Part shown: positions 23,802 to 32,804 of the stretch, piece by piece | Position numbering within the stretch: the first letter of the stretch is position 1 | Layout of the letters: the number at the start of each line of letters is the position of its first letter | NCBI GenBank assembly: GCA_963544575.1 | Contig: CAUUFZ010000006.1 | Span: 1 to 47,616, forward strand | Reading direction: 5' to 3' | Source: Nanosyncoccus sp963544575 | GTDB taxonomy: Bacteria > Patescibacteriota > Saccharimonadia > Saccharimonadales > Saccharimonadaceae | DNA length: 47,616 bases | Notes under the pieces: generated by a model | Told to the model about the DNA's origin: nothing | The model's database searches: none | Seen by the model: only the letters and a program-made list of their open reading frames with translations | Program-made: the position numbers and the translations under genes

Positions 23802-26800
23802 TTAGTATCTTGGTGCAATCTCACGAGAATAGACCATGTAGGCTTGGCCACCGCTGAGGGATTGGCGGTAGGCCCAGAAGTAGGCATCGGCGCGGAGGGT
23901 GAAGATTTCGGCAGGGTGGATGGAGCCTTCGGCGTAGTATGTGCCGGTCGGTCCGGTTTGAAGTGGGTGGGTGCCAGCACGGCCGCCACCAGTGTGGGAG
24001 CCAGCGGTACGGTTAAGGATGAGTTTTCTGGCGAAGACGGGGCCAGTGATGGTGAGAGTTTCATTGCAAGAAAGGGCATTCGGATAGTGGTTATCGGAAC
24101 AGGTGTCGATTTGATTGTCGCCATAATCTTCGTCGAGAATTAGCCAAGCATCGATATTAGTGACGTTGCTGGTGATGTTGATTTTCTTGGCAAAGATGAG
24201 AACTTGTGGAAAATCGTCCACGGCGTTGTAGGTTTCGTGGGCGATATTGATGTTGCGATCGATGGTGAGGGTGCCATCGACATACATGGCGAGAGCATTC
24301 ATGAGTTTTTCGCCGGTGGTATTGCTCCTTGCGATGAGGTTGCCGCCACGATCGAATTGATAGAAATTAGCGGTACTATTCATGGCACTGAGACTGGTGT
24401 CTCCCTGGTGATAGAGCTGGGAGAGGCCGAGATAATTCTTCGCGGAAGTTTGGTCTGAGGTGAGACTGGTGATGGTATTAGAAGAATTTCGGATGATGGT
24501 GTCGCGGAAGCGGGCTTTGAGGCGGGCGAGGACGGCGGAGCCGATGCGGGAGATACCGGATTCGCCAGATTTATTATTGTTCGAAACCGTGAGTGGACTT
24601 AAGGCGATTTGATTACTTGCGGAATCTGCGCCACCATTTGGCAGATTGAAGTTGTAGTTTTCTTCGTAGCCTTGAATGGCGCCAGTGCCAAAGCCGTTGA
24701 CCTTGCCAGCAGCTAGTGCGCCGAATTCGGTCCAAGAACCGAAAAGTTTAGTGGCAGCAGATGGGTAGGCGCCGAGACCACCACCGACGGCTTTATTGGA
24801 AACTGAGGTAATAATGGAGCCATTGGTGTAAATTCCGCCACCGAGAACTTGGAAATTTGGCTTCTTGGCAAGTGTGACGCAGGAGGCAGCGGAAATATGA
24901 TATTGATTATTGCCGCCATTCATCGCGGAGCCACTGGTGTTATTTTCAATGGTATTTTCGGCTGAGTCGTGAGAAGCGGCTGGCCAGATGACAGAGCGGG
25001 TGCAATATTTTTTACCAAGGCCAGCGCCAGGGAGATTGTCTGGGATGGTACGTTCGTATAACTCAGTATTATTTTTTTCACCGGAAAAATTACCGCTTGT
25101 GTTTATGGTTCTTGAAAATTCGTCGACTAGATTACATTGTTCGGTGCCACTACAGATAGTATTACTGGCGCGAGTTTCTTCTTGAAGCCTAGATTCTGGA
25201 TAATTCTCATCGACGATCATTTCGTAAATTTTGACGGTTTGATCAGGGCGAGTATGGGTAGCGTATGGGGTTTTAGAAATTAGTTCATTAGTACGTGGGG
25301 TGACGCCGTAATTGGCGCTAATATTGATTTTATTACCGATAAAACCAACACCGCCTTCGGAAGATTCGATATAGCTATGGATAGAAGTATTAAAATTATA
25401 TGGGGTGTAGACAGAGGATTTTTTCTCAAGGTAGGTATCTTGGCCGTCGGAGCGGGTGGAGACGGTATCGTCAATGTATTTTCTAATATAATAATCTTCT
25501 TTTGGCCTACTGCATCCATTAGGGGTTGGCGTACATTTGGAGCCGGGTACAGGTCTCCTTTTTTTGAGATTTGTCTGATGACCCCACGAACCCAAACTCC
25601 CGCCATCTACAGCACTTTCATAGGAATCATTTTGATAATGGTTGACTTGTTTATTTTCTTTTTCCCAGGTGGTGTATTCATGATACCAAGCACGAAGATT
25701 GTTATAGCGAATACCTTGAGAAATTACAGTGCCAACTTCCGTGGTGTTCCCAGTCTTGGCGGCAGAATCACAACCGGATTGATAATCGAGAAATCCGGGT
25801 ATTTGGTAGCCAACCGTGAGTTTAGGTGTATTGATTTTATAATAACGAGTATCACAGGAATAGCTAGAAGAGGCTTTTTGGGTAGGAGAAAGTGCGGTGA
25901 ATCCATAATCTTCAGCGGTGATACCGCTTCCGGTTATTGGTTTTGCGCTACTATTATTGATAGAGTGAATTTGTCCATCATGAACTGGTGAATCACCAAA
26001 AAGATAATTATTGTTTCTACCGCCATTCTTTTCGGCGAAAATTTCGAATTGACTAGCCGGTGGAGCCTCGGCGTATTTGACTTGCTGATTTTTGGTTTGC
26101 CGCCCAACTTGTTGAACTGAAAAACAAAAAGTTTCATAAAATTGCACGCGATCTCCTGGTCTTGCGAGGACGAAATTTTTACCTTTGAGATTTTTTTGCC
26201 AAGAATTATGGCCTAAGGAACCAGTGTATGAATGGTTAATTACGCCAGTATCGGCGCCAGTAGTTCCCTTGTAATACATTCCTTCAACTCCAGAAATCTG
26301 ACTACAGGTGGTGTTGGTAGCTGTGGATGGGGGTTCTGGTTTGTTTTTATCATCATCCTCCTCAATAATAGTGTCTCTAGTGCAGAACCAAGAAAAATCG
26401 CCACGATTCCATTTTTCAACTTCGATTGGGTCTGGTTTACCATCGCGATCTTCATATGTGTAATTTTTCCAAACTTCAGTATCTGTTTTACGATTACCTG
26501 CTCCTTGCATGGAGTTGTAATTTGCGCTAGATTTGTGCTTTAAATAATTCTTGTAAAATAATGGTAATGCCGCAGCCCCGGTGGCTTTTCTAGAATTTTT
26601 ATTATAGAAATTATAGACAAAAATATAGACACCAGAACTTTTGCCACAACCGTAAACTTCATTGTCACCAGGTTTTAGTTTGGTAGGGCTATTATTGGTT
26701 GGATAGGTTGGGTCTGTGTTGGTTAAAAAACGTGAATAAGGGATATGGTCACGTTCGTTTTTTGGAATACCCATCTTATCGAAGTTATATAATACCCAAG

Positions 26801-27029
26801 AAACACCGGCATAAGATTTAAACATGCTATAACAAATAGTGCCAGAACAATCGCCATTTTTATCTCCAGTTCCGCCTTCACTTTTACCTGGAGCTCCAGG
26901 TCTAGTTACGGCATAAATAGGAAGAAATTTGATTAAAGAGAATCCCATAATAAATAAAAATAATAGAGCGAATAAACACCCTACCTTATGTTTAATAAAG
27001 TAGTTTTTTAAACCCATAACCCGTTTCAT
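23802..27029 (-). CDS. Giant putative surface protein
   Basis: Encodes 1075 residues. A membrane segment (GCLFALLFLFIMGFSLIKFLP, about 17-37) near the N-terminus acts as a signal or anchor. The rest is Asn, Thr, Ser, Gly and Tyr-rich with many Cys, as in exported proteins stabilised by disulfides. The last 250 residues include strand repeats like DGTLTIDRNINI, KINITSNVTNIDAWLI and ETLTITGPVFARKLIL, resembling polymer-forming beta-helix domains. No sortase motif is present. Leaderless: a TGTTAAAAT -10 ends 6 nt before the ATG. It is probably a cell-envelope or host-contact protein; no family recognised. Confidence 0.75.
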   Translation of the reverse strand: MKRVMGLKNYFIKHKVGCLFALLFLFIMGFSLIKFLPIYAVTRPGAPGKSEGGTGDKNGDCSGTICYSMFKSYAGVSWVLYNFDKMGIPKNERDHIPYSRFLTNTDPTYPTNNSPTKLKPGDNEVYGCGKSSGVYIFVYNFYNKNSRKATGAAALPLFYKNYLKHKSSANYNSMQGAGNRKTDTEVWKNYTYEDRDGKPDPIEVEKWNRGDFSWFCTRDTIIEEDDDKNKPEPPSTATNTTCSQISGVEGMYYKGTTGADTGVINHSYTGSLGHNSWQKNLKGKNFVLARPGDRVQFYETFCFSVQQVGRQTKNQQVKYAEAPPASQFEIFAEKNGGRNNNYLFGDSPVHDGQIHSINNSSAKPITGSGITAEDYGFTALSPTQKASSSYSCDTRYYKINTPKLTVGYQIPGFLDYQSGCDSAAKTGNTTEVGTVISQGIRYNNLRAWYHEYTTWEKENKQVNHYQNDSYESAVDGGSLGSWGHQTNLKKRRPVPGSKCTPTPNGCSRPKEDYYIRKYIDDTVSTRSDGQDTYLEKKSSVYTPYNFNTSIHSYIESSEGGVGFIGNKINISANYGVTPRTNELISKTPYATHTRPDQTVKIYEMIVDENYPESRLQEETRASNTICSGTEQCNLVDEFSRTINTSGNFSGEKNNTELYERTIPDNLPGAGLGKKYCTRSVIWPAASHDSAENTIENNTSGSAMNGGNNQYHISAASCVTLAKKPNFQVLGGGIYTNGSIITSVSNKAVGGGLGAYPSAATKLFGSWTEFGALAAGKVNGFGTGAIQGYEENYNFNLPNGGADSASNQIALSPLTVSNNNKSGESGISRIGSAVLARLKARFRDTIIRNSSNTITSLTSDQTSAKNYLGLSQLYHQGDTSLSAMNSTANFYQFDRGGNLIARSNTTGEKLMNALAMYVDGTLTIDRNINIAHETYNAVDDFPQVLIFAKKINITSNVTNIDAWLILDEDYGDNQIDTCSDNHYPNALSCNETLTITGPVFARKLILNRTAGSHTGGGRAGTHPLQTGPTGTYYAEGSIHPAEIFTLRADAYFWAYRQSLSGGQAYMVYSREIAPRY

Positions 27030-27056
27030 AATTTTATTTTAACATAAAAGGAATAG

Positions 27057-27086
27057 AAAAAACCACCTCATTTGGAGGTGGTTTTT
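27057..27086. terminator. Terminator of the secreted-protein gene
   Basis: AAACCACCTC/GAGGTGGTTT with long A and T runs, between 27029 and 27118. It directly precedes the promoter of the giant protein gene. Confidence 0.9.
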
Positions 27087-27117
27087 ATATAGAATTTGAA
27101 GAAGTGATTTTTGAGAA

Positions 27118-28041
27118 TTAGATGGTAGTATTAATGAATTCAGGCAGACTGAAATAGAATTCTTGAAGCTTTTTAGCCCTTTCGGCAATTAGCTTCGGAT
27201 TATCATCGGTATAAATATTGTCGATGTAGTGACTATGCTGTGCAACTCTATCCATATTGAAGCCGGAGACATAAAGTTTTAAGTCGGGTCTCTCTGGGTA
27301 ATATATTTGGATGGGGTCCTTGGGGTGAGCGATATTGTCATTCCACCAGGTAGCACTTTCTCTATTAATAAACGATGCATCCCTTATTTCTTCCCACCAT
27401 TTTTCATTAAAATATGCATGTTTATACCAACGCTCATTCATGTAGTACATTGGTGCATAGATTTTTTCATGGTATTCCCAGCAACCTTGTGAATCAAACG
27501 TAACTACAATACTGAGTTCCGGCACTAATCCAATTAGATTCATAATTGATTCATCTGAAACTTTTTTCCGAAATACTATATTATTGTCTGTTTGGAATAT
27601 TTTTTTCCCCGTATCATCCCATGTGAATGGACCATTTACGTATGGGTCATTCCAGTTTTTTAGATTGAAATTACTAATTACAACATTGTTCTCAGTAGAA
27701 ACATTATTGTCGGAATACTCAACTGCAACATACCCAAGATCAGTAGCCCAAGCTTTGTAGTTAAACTGTCCATCAGCGAAACGCTGGTAGAGACGCCAAT
27801 TATATTTGTCGAATTGGCGACCTTCAGCGATTAGTTGCTGTGCTGGATACTGGTATTTACTAGTATCGTACACGATATCACTTGGAACTTCCTTGTTCGC
27901 AGTGGTATCAGTGGAGCTTTGATTGCCTTGGTTGGCGCTAGGCTTTAAGCCTAAAACACTGGCCTCAGCGGCGAATGCATTAATGGTAGACAGAGAAAAA
28001 ACTGCTACAGCCAAAATAGCTACAAGACTCTTTTTGATCAT
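27118..28041 (-). CDS. Secreted Trp/Tyr/Asn-rich hypothetical protein
   Basis: Encodes 307 residues from the ATG preceded by AGAGGTG. A clear signal peptide (KKSLVAILAVAVFSLSTINAFA) ends in AFA-AEA, suiting signal peptidase I. A Thr/Ser/Gln linker (about 35-55) leads to a domain rich in Trp and Tyr, with many WW, NW and YxxW patterns typical of carbohydrate- or envelope-binding folds, but no named family. It has a box II promoter and a Shine-Dalgarno, like the accessory-island genes rather than its leaderless neighbours. Confidence 0.75.
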   Translation of the reverse strand: MIKKSLVAILAVAVFSLSTINAFAAEASVLGLKPSANQGNQSSTDTTANKEVPSDIVYDTSKYQYPAQQLIAEGRQFDKYNWRLYQRFADGQFNYKAWATDLGYVAVEYSDNNVSTENNVVISNFNLKNWNDPYVNGPFTWDDTGKKIFQTDNNIVFRKKVSDESIMNLIGLVPELSIVVTFDSQGCWEYHEKIYAPMYYMNERWYKHAYFNEKWWEEIRDASFINRESATWWNDNIAHPKDPIQIYYPERPDLKLYVSGFNMDRVAQHSHYIDNIYTDDNPKLIAERAKKLQEFYFSLPEFINTTI

Positions 28042-28126
28042 GTTATTCACCTCTTTCTAAAAGGGCTATCCTGGTATGACCAGAATAGCAAGTGTAAGTT
28101 ATTCGTGGTATACCAAATCTGCCGAC

Positions 28127-28177
28127 ATTATATAACATTTATGGTTATATGTCAATCATAATCCTGATTTAACATCT
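28127..28177 (-). promoter_or_regulatory. Promoter with box II for the secreted protein
   Basis: Minus-strand TTGACA (28150-28155) and TATAAT (28127-28132), spacer 17. Box II variant CCTGATTTAACATCT (plus reading, 28163-28177) lies 7 nt beyond the -35, as in the two other box II promoters. Confidence 0.7.
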
Positions 28178-28234
28178 CAAGTGTAATGCTAAACAAAAAA
28201 GAACCATCAATAAAAAGTAAACTTAGTGGATTAT

Positions 28235-29338
28235 TTAAGGTAAATACTTGGCGATGAATGGGATTAGGATCTCGTCGTCCGTGTAACCGGCGTGATGAGA
28301 TACATGATAGTGGTCTCCAGGAGCTGTAATAGCGACATTAGTTTTAGCAATAGCGAGGAAGTCACCCAACATACTACCAAAAAGAGTATTTTCGGGACCG
28401 TCTCCAAATAATTTACTGTCCCTGACTTCTTTTGCGCTATATAAAGTGTAAAAATTACCAAAATGCTTGTTGAAGTGACGACGAAAATCCTGTTTTTTAC
28501 CAGGTTTAATCTTATAAACGGTGGCGCGTTGATCGATAGAAGTTTTATGGGTCATGAGTTCCAGAATATCTGGATAATTTTCGAGATACAATGTCTTAGT
28601 TTTAATGTGACCATGGTCAGCTAAAACTATTAAAAGGGTATCGTGAAGTGATTTTGAAAGCTCAGCGATCTGATCATTTTGTTCTTTGATGATTTTTTTC
28701 ACCGTGCTTGAGTCAGGGCCCTTTTCGTGCATGGTGGCGTCTGGCTCATCGCTATATGCATAGATATATTTTTTACCAGGTCGGCTCGCTTCATCTTTAA
28801 TTCTTTCTATCATTTCCCCAAATCCGTCATAGGGGTCATCACCAAAAGGCATAATTTCCAACGCCTTGTGTTTGGTAAATTGGTTAATTTGATCGGGGAT
28901 AGTCTCAGATACAAGAAGCGGTTTGACTGCGAGATAGTCGGTACAAATAGCTTCGTCGTTGCCCTTCTCAGTATTCAAAAATAAGGTAATAATTTTATCA
29001 ATAGGCTGAATGTAAGCGGTCCAGCCAATCCAGCCATGCTCTACTGGATTAAGGCCAGTACGAATTGAGCTAGTGGCAGAGGCGGTGGTCGCTGGAAAAA
29101 CAGTAGTAAGGGTTTGTTTTAAATTTTGACGAAGAAAAGCAGAATCTGGTAATGCGCGTTCGAGAATACGAGAGCCTAGGCCGTCCAAGAGAATAATTAC
29201 AACATTTTGAGGATTGTGTGTGGCTAATAGTTTATCCATCAACGGTAGGCCTGAATGTTTTTGAGGTAAACCAAAATATTTTTGTACAGAGGCGCCAATA
29301 TTAGTGAGAGTTTGATTGTAATTATTTTTGACTCGCAT
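28235..29338 (-). CDS. AP-superfamily phosphodiesterase/nucleotide pyrophosphatase
   Basis: Encodes 367 residues. Motifs of the alkaline phosphatase superfamily: VVIILLDGLGSR (metal Asp), TTVFPATTASATSSIRTG (nucleophile Thr region), YSDEPDATMHEKGP (second metal set) and VLADHGHIKTK (Asp-His pair), with a late HYHVSHHAGY. This order is that of type I phosphodiesterases/nucleotide pyrophosphatases. No signal peptide is seen, so it may be cytoplasmic. It starts 3 nt after the CYTH gene's stop and is probably translated with it. Confidence 0.85.
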   Translation of the reverse strand: MRVKNNYNQTLTNIGASVQKYFGLPQKHSGLPLMDKLLATHNPQNVVIILLDGLGSRILERALPDSAFLRQNLKQTLTTVFPATTASATSSIRTGLNPVEHGWIGWTAYIQPIDKIITLFLNTEKGNDEAICTDYLAVKPLLVSETIPDQINQFTKHKALEIMPFGDDPYDGFGEMIERIKDEASRPGKKYIYAYSDEPDATMHEKGPDSSTVKKIIKEQNDQIAELSKSLHDTLLIVLADHGHIKTKTLYLENYPDILELMTHKTSIDQRATVYKIKPGKKQDFRRHFNKHFGNFYTLYSAKEVRDSKLFGDGPENTLFGSMLGDFLAIAKTNVAITAPGDHYHVSHHAGYTDDEILIPFIAKYLP

Positions 29339-29341
29339 GTT

Positions 29342-29863
29342 TTATAGTTTTTGGTAATTGAAACGCGCTAATTCTGGTTCGATGTCTTGGTAGGATTTGC
29401 CAGCTAAGACGCCACCGGCGGTAAAATTTTCTTGAGTGACGTCAGCTAAGGCGATACTTGGCGTTTTGAAAGAGGATTTTTCGGAAATAGTTTTGAATTC
29501 AAAATCAATGAGGACCAAACCTTTAAGTTGGTCTTGAAAAACATCCACTTCAGCATTATGACCTTCGATTATAATGTTGTAGCGATCTTTAGAAACGCGC
29601 TTCTGGCTACAGTTAATGAGAGCTTCGAACTCATCTTCTGTAAGAGGTATGGTTTGTTCAATTTGTTCAGAGGCATCACCATCTTTGATAGGAGTTTTCT
29701 TGGTAATTTCATATAGATCACCACGTTTTCTCAGGCGGAGATGCGAGTGCTCGGCAGTGTCTGGAATGTAAACATCTGTAATGCGAGTCGGAATGACATT
29801 TTTAATTCCCCCTGGAATTTCTTTGGCAAGGAAGGTAAGTTCTAATTCTAGTTCTCGACTCAT
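29342..29863 (-). CDS. CYTH-domain phosphohydrolase/cyclase-like protein
   Basis: Encodes 173 residues from the ATG after AAGGAGAAAA. CYTH features are the N-terminal LELELTF strand (ExExK in most members, Thr here in place of Lys), HLRLRKRGD, EITKKTPIKDG, EVDVF and LIDFEFKT. These tunnel-fold enzymes act on triphosphates (inorganic triphosphatase, thiamine triphosphatase) or make cAMP. Coupled to the AP-superfamily gene downstream, suggesting linked phosphate-ester chemistry. Confidence 0.85.
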   Translation of the reverse strand: MSRELELELTFLAKEIPGGIKNVIPTRITDVYIPDTAEHSHLRLRKRGDLYEITKKTPIKDGDASEQIEQTIPLTEDEFEALINCSQKRVSKDRYNIIIEGHNAEVDVFQDQLKGLVLIDFEFKTISEKSSFKTPSIALADVTQENFTAGGVLAGKSYQDIEPELARFNYQKL

Positions 29864-29947
29864 TTTTTTCTCCTTAATTAATACAGGTTGAGGTTTGTAA
29901 AATTTAAAACGATTTAACACTACGAGATGTGTTGGACTTAAAAATAT

Positions 29948-30970
29948 TTAGCGCAGACCGACGGCTTTTTGGGCTTCGAGAAGTTTTTGGTTGGCGACTT
30001 GATTGGCGTATTTTTCACCTTCCTCGAGTAGTTGGTAGATTTCTTCGTCGGTGATGTTTTGGACTTTGGCTTGAAAATTAGAGATATACTCGACCAGGCG
30101 TTCGGCAACGAGTTTTTTGAGTTCACCATATTGCGAGCGGTGCTGCCAGGAAGCAATGAGATCACGAAGTGAAGTGTCGGTAATGGCGGCGAGAATTTGC
30201 AAGAGATTGGAAATGCCTGGCTGAGTTTTGAAATCGAAGTTAATATCAGTAAGTGAGTCGGTGGTGGCGGACATGATTTTTTTGCGAATACGTTCTGGTA
30301 AATCGGCGAGCATGATTTTGCTATTGTCGGAATCGGCGGATTTACTCATTTTCTTCTCTGGATTCATCAAGTCGCGAATACGTAGCGCAAAAGATTGAGT
30401 GTCGCCGTACATGAATTTGACTTGGTTTTCGGTATTTTCCGGAATAGTGAAAATTTCACCGTATTTATGATTGAAACGCTCGGCGATATTGCGAGTAAGC
30501 TCGATGTGCTGGAATTGGTCTTCCCCGACTGGCACGTAATTAGCGCTATAAAGTAGGATATCGGCGGCCATGAGAATTGGATAATCAAAGATTCCGACGT
30601 TGGTGGAAAGATTGCCGTTATGACTCTTGTCCTTATATTGCGTCATGCGGAGAGCTTCACCCATAGAGGTGTGGCAATTTAAAATCCAGGCTAGCTCTGA
30701 GTGAGCCGGGACGTAAGATTGGCGATAAAAATGCACATTTTTGTTTAATTCGAGGCCGGCAGCGAGATAATAACGAATAGTGCGGAGCATGTTGGACTGA
30801 AGATCGCCATCGGTTTCACTAATAATGGAATGAAGATCTGGGACGAAAATATTGACGTGATGAGTGCTAGAGTATTGATTGGCAAGGCGAACCATCGGAA
30901 GCATGGCGCCAAGAAAATTGCCGAGGGTGAGGTCGGAGTTAATGCGAATGCCGGTCAAGATTGTTTTCAT
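29948..30970 (-). CDS. trpS: Tryptophanyl-tRNA synthetase
   Basis: Encodes 340 residues, the normal length for TrpRS. Class I signatures are TGIRINSDLTLGNFLGA (the HIGH-type motif appears as TLGN) and KKMSKSADS (KMSKS). VGEDQFQHIELTRNIAERFN is the conserved tryptophan/ATP region. It charges tRNA-Trp. TGCTATAAT ends 6 nt before the ATG, so the message is leaderless. Confidence 0.96.
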   Translation of the reverse strand: MKTILTGIRINSDLTLGNFLGAMLPMVRLANQYSSTHHVNIFVPDLHSIISETDGDLQSNMLRTIRYYLAAGLELNKNVHFYRQSYVPAHSELAWILNCHTSMGEALRMTQYKDKSHNGNLSTNVGIFDYPILMAADILLYSANYVPVGEDQFQHIELTRNIAERFNHKYGEIFTIPENTENQVKFMYGDTQSFALRIRDLMNPEKKMSKSADSDNSKIMLADLPERIRKKIMSATTDSLTDINFDFKTQPGISNLLQILAAITDTSLRDLIASWQHRSQYGELKKLVAERLVEYISNFQAKVQNITDEEIYQLLEEGEKYANQVANQKLLEAQKAVGLR

Positions 30971-30997
30971 AAATCTATTATAGCAGGATTTTCTGGG

Positions 30998-31402
30998 TTA
31001 GGTGCGAGGTTTGATGAAGTCTATAGCGTCTGAAGTTAGAGAGTCGTCAGAGATTTCGGGTTTTTCGGTCTGGAATTTGATGCGATTTAGCTCGGATTTT
31101 AGGAGATTGAGGCTTTTGAGGTATGGTTTTAGATTATTCTTATGGCAAATTTTAACAATAGCGTCACTGATTTGATAGTCGGTGAAATTCTGATGGGCGA
31201 TTAGATTTTGGAAAAGATTTTGAATTTTTGAATTTGTGGTGTCGAGGGTCCAGGTGGCGATATTGCCATCGATGTCGACGTTAATTTGAAAATCAGGATC
31301 CGTCAGATTTTGTCTTTTTAGTTCACTTAAAAATAAATCATAAAAAGCATAAGCATGAATATGGGTATAGTTGGCTTTTTGTGATTTGGTGTAGAATATC
31401 AT
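30998..31402 (-). CDS. Hypothetical protein
   Basis: Encodes 134 residues. The first ATG (31408) immediately abuts TATAAT (31409-31414) and would be untranscribed, so the ATG at 31402, 6 nt after the -10, is chosen as a leaderless start. The sequence is helical and basic, with no recognised domain. It lies 27 nt upstream of trpS on the same strand. Confidence 0.7.
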   Translation of the reverse strand: MIFYTKSQKANYTHIHAYAFYDLFLSELKRQNLTDPDFQINVDIDGNIATWTLDTTNSKIQNLFQNLIAHQNFTDYQISDAIVKICHKNNLKPYLKSLNLLKSELNRIKFQTEKPEISDDSLTSDAIDFIKPRT

Positions 31403-31448
31403 GGTCATATTATAAGTCTTTATCTGAATTTAAGTGATTATCTTATAA

Positions 31449-31772
31449 CTAAAATTCGTAGCCGAGGATTTTAATGGCCTTAAGAATGATTTTGTAATCC
31501 GGGGTGGAACTTTCGGAAAGGTTTGAGAATTTTATGTAAGAATAATTTTTGGGAATCTGATTTGGGGTGATGATTGCAAAATAATATTTGGAGTCTGGGG
31601 TTTCGAAAAAAATTTTTCCGAGTTTGGGTTGATTGTTGAAGATTTCACGGAATTTGGTGAGCGATTTTGCCGTGGGAAGAAGATGATCTTTTGACAATAA
31701 AATTGAAAGATCTTGGTGGCGATTTAGCTCTGGCTTAAAATCAAGTTTCGCGATAAAGAGTTTGTGGTTCAT
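31449..31772 (-). CDS. Hypothetical protein
   Basis: Encodes 107 residues, basic, with no recognised motif. The promoter is TTCAAA, 17 nt, TACAAT, with the ATG 6 nt later, so it is leaderless. It may share transcription with the next small gene, 46 nt downstream. Confidence 0.65.
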   Translation of the reverse strand: MNHKLFIAKLDFKPELNRHQDLSILLSKDHLLPTAKSLTKFREIFNNQPKLGKIFFETPDSKYYFAIITPNQIPKNYSYIKFSNLSESSTPDYKIILKAIKILGYEF

Positions 31773-31810
31773 GTATGTATTGTAGTATAGGTAAATTGGA
31801 ATTTGAAGTA

Positions 31811-31889
31811 GAAAAAATCTCCCTAGTCCGAAACATATCGGGGGGAGATAAAAAGCTCCCTGCCCAAAACATACGATGGTCGAGCTTTT
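31811..31889 (-). ncRNA. Candidate small RNA with two related tandem hairpins
   Basis: Minus-strand promoter TTGACA (31919-31924), 17 nt, TAATAT (31896-31901). The RNA would fold as AAAAGCTC/GAGCTTTT (31850-31889) and then ATCTCCC/GGGAGAT (31817-31849) with a final U run. Both hairpins share an internal CTCCCT-x-x-CC-x-AAACATA-x-CG pattern (plus-strand reading), as if duplicated. No ORF. Confidence 0.55.
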
Positions 31890-31924
31890 GGTTATATATT
31901 ATGGCTAGAGTGGGAGTTTGTCAA

Positions 31925-32154
31925 TAAAAACCACCAGGGTTCGTTAGTTGTATAATATGCAAAATGAGTTGTCTTAAAAAATATTTAGACTTTGTTTTTA
32001 TAGTTCAAATTTTCTATATCAATATTTGTTAAATTTTTGTCTAGGCGTTTCTGTATGTTTTATATCTGTTAGGTCTATATTTTTTATATAGTGTTATTAT
32101 TGGTATGTTTTAGGTTTTTGGTTTTTATAATTTTTTAATTTTTTATGGCAACAC
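31925..32154 (+). other. AT-rich leader-side flank of the CRISPR array
   Basis: About 230 bp of T-rich sequence upstream of the array. A stretch at 32068-32100 ends ATAGTGTTATTAT, close to the repeat end ATAGTGATATAAT, and may be a decayed repeat. No gene of note. Confidence 0.4.
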
Positions 32155-32321
32155 GATGTTGTTCTCTAATAATTTCGATAGTGATATAATATTTAATATC
32201 ATTTAGGTGCGCTTCCTTGCGTTATAGACCTCTAATAAATTCGATAGTGATATAATTTAAATTCCCTAAATAAATCATTTTATTTGTTATAGTCCTCTAA
32301 TAAATTCGATAGTGATATAAT
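32155..32321 (+). CRISPR. Type II-C CRISPR array, three repeats, two spacers
   Basis: Repeats of 36 bp lie at 32155-32190, 32221-32256 and 32286-32321; spacers are 30 and 29 bp. The last two differ at one base and begin GTTATAG. The first is degenerate in its 5' third but keeps the end TCGATAGTGATATAAT. All three end in TGATATAAT, a perfect extended -10, so each can start a crRNA within the next spacer, as in Neisseria and Campylobacter II-C arrays. Transcription would run on plus, toward cas2. Confidence 0.92.
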
Positions 32322-32337
32322 ATTCACAATTACTTAC

Positions 32338-32372
32338 AAAAAATCCCCCCTGTTAGCGGAGGTTTTTTGTTG
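32338..32372. terminator. Terminator between the array and cas2
   Basis: AAAAAATCC-C/GGAGGTTTTTT type hairpin just after the last repeat; it can end both crRNA and cas transcripts. The stretch 32373-32450 holds nothing else I recognise. Confidence 0.7.
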
Positions 32373-32450
32373 GTTTAAGCACTTTAAAATTTATGGAAGT
32401 CGTAGGTGATTTTTTCTTCAATTTTGAGTTTTAGATAATACTTATAGTTA

Positions 32451-32777
32451 TTAAAATAATAACATTTGATTTTCTGTGATATGTTTTTCTTGGCTAGGTT
32501 TTTCGCCACAAATGACTTCCATGTTGGTGAATTGATTCTCGGTTAGCATCAATATTCTAATAGAGCCTTCCTTCGGGGCATGTTTTTTAATTCTTTGCAG
32601 ATGAGTATTGGCATTATCGCGGTCTGGACATAGGCGACTATAGATGCTGTATTGTAACATTGTGAAACCGTCATTTAATAAATAATTACGGAATTGCGTA
32701 GCGCTTCTGCGGTTAAATTTGGTATCGGTGGGTAGATCGAATAATACTAATGCGCGCATATATTTATAACTACTCAT
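32451..32777 (-). CDS. cas2: CRISPR-associated endonuclease Cas2
   Basis: Encodes 108 residues, usual for type II Cas2. The ferredoxin-like core starts ALVLFDLPTDT with the conserved Asp, and continues RNYLLNDGFTMLQYSIYSRLC and RILMLTENQF. It dimerises and bridges Cas1 dimers in the spacer-integration complex. It is last in the cas9-cas1-cas2 order, 27 nt after cas1. Confidence 0.95.
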   Translation of the reverse strand: MSSYKYMRALVLFDLPTDTKFNRRSATQFRNYLLNDGFTMLQYSIYSRLCPDRDNANTHLQRIKKHAPKEGSIRILMLTENQFTNMEVICGEKPSQEKHITENQMLLF

Positions 32778-32804
32778 GAGGTCTTTCTCCCACCCGATTA
32801 ATTT

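Noticed and set aside
22751..24124. Extension of the pseudouridine synthase frame upstream to 24124
   Set aside because: The extra 125 residues are Pro/Ser/Thr-rich, lie in another frame of the giant surface protein gene, and a -10 element sits just before the ATG at 23749.
31964..32032. 22-codon hydrophobic ORF beside the CRISPR array
   Set aside because: It follows a TATAAT by chance-level spacing with no -35, and AT-rich sequence readily gives such frames.
32068..32142. Two further degenerate CRISPR repeats upstream of the array
   Set aside because: The ATAGTGTTATTAT similarity is limited to about 13 nt and the spacing (39-87 nt) does not fit the 66-nt period.
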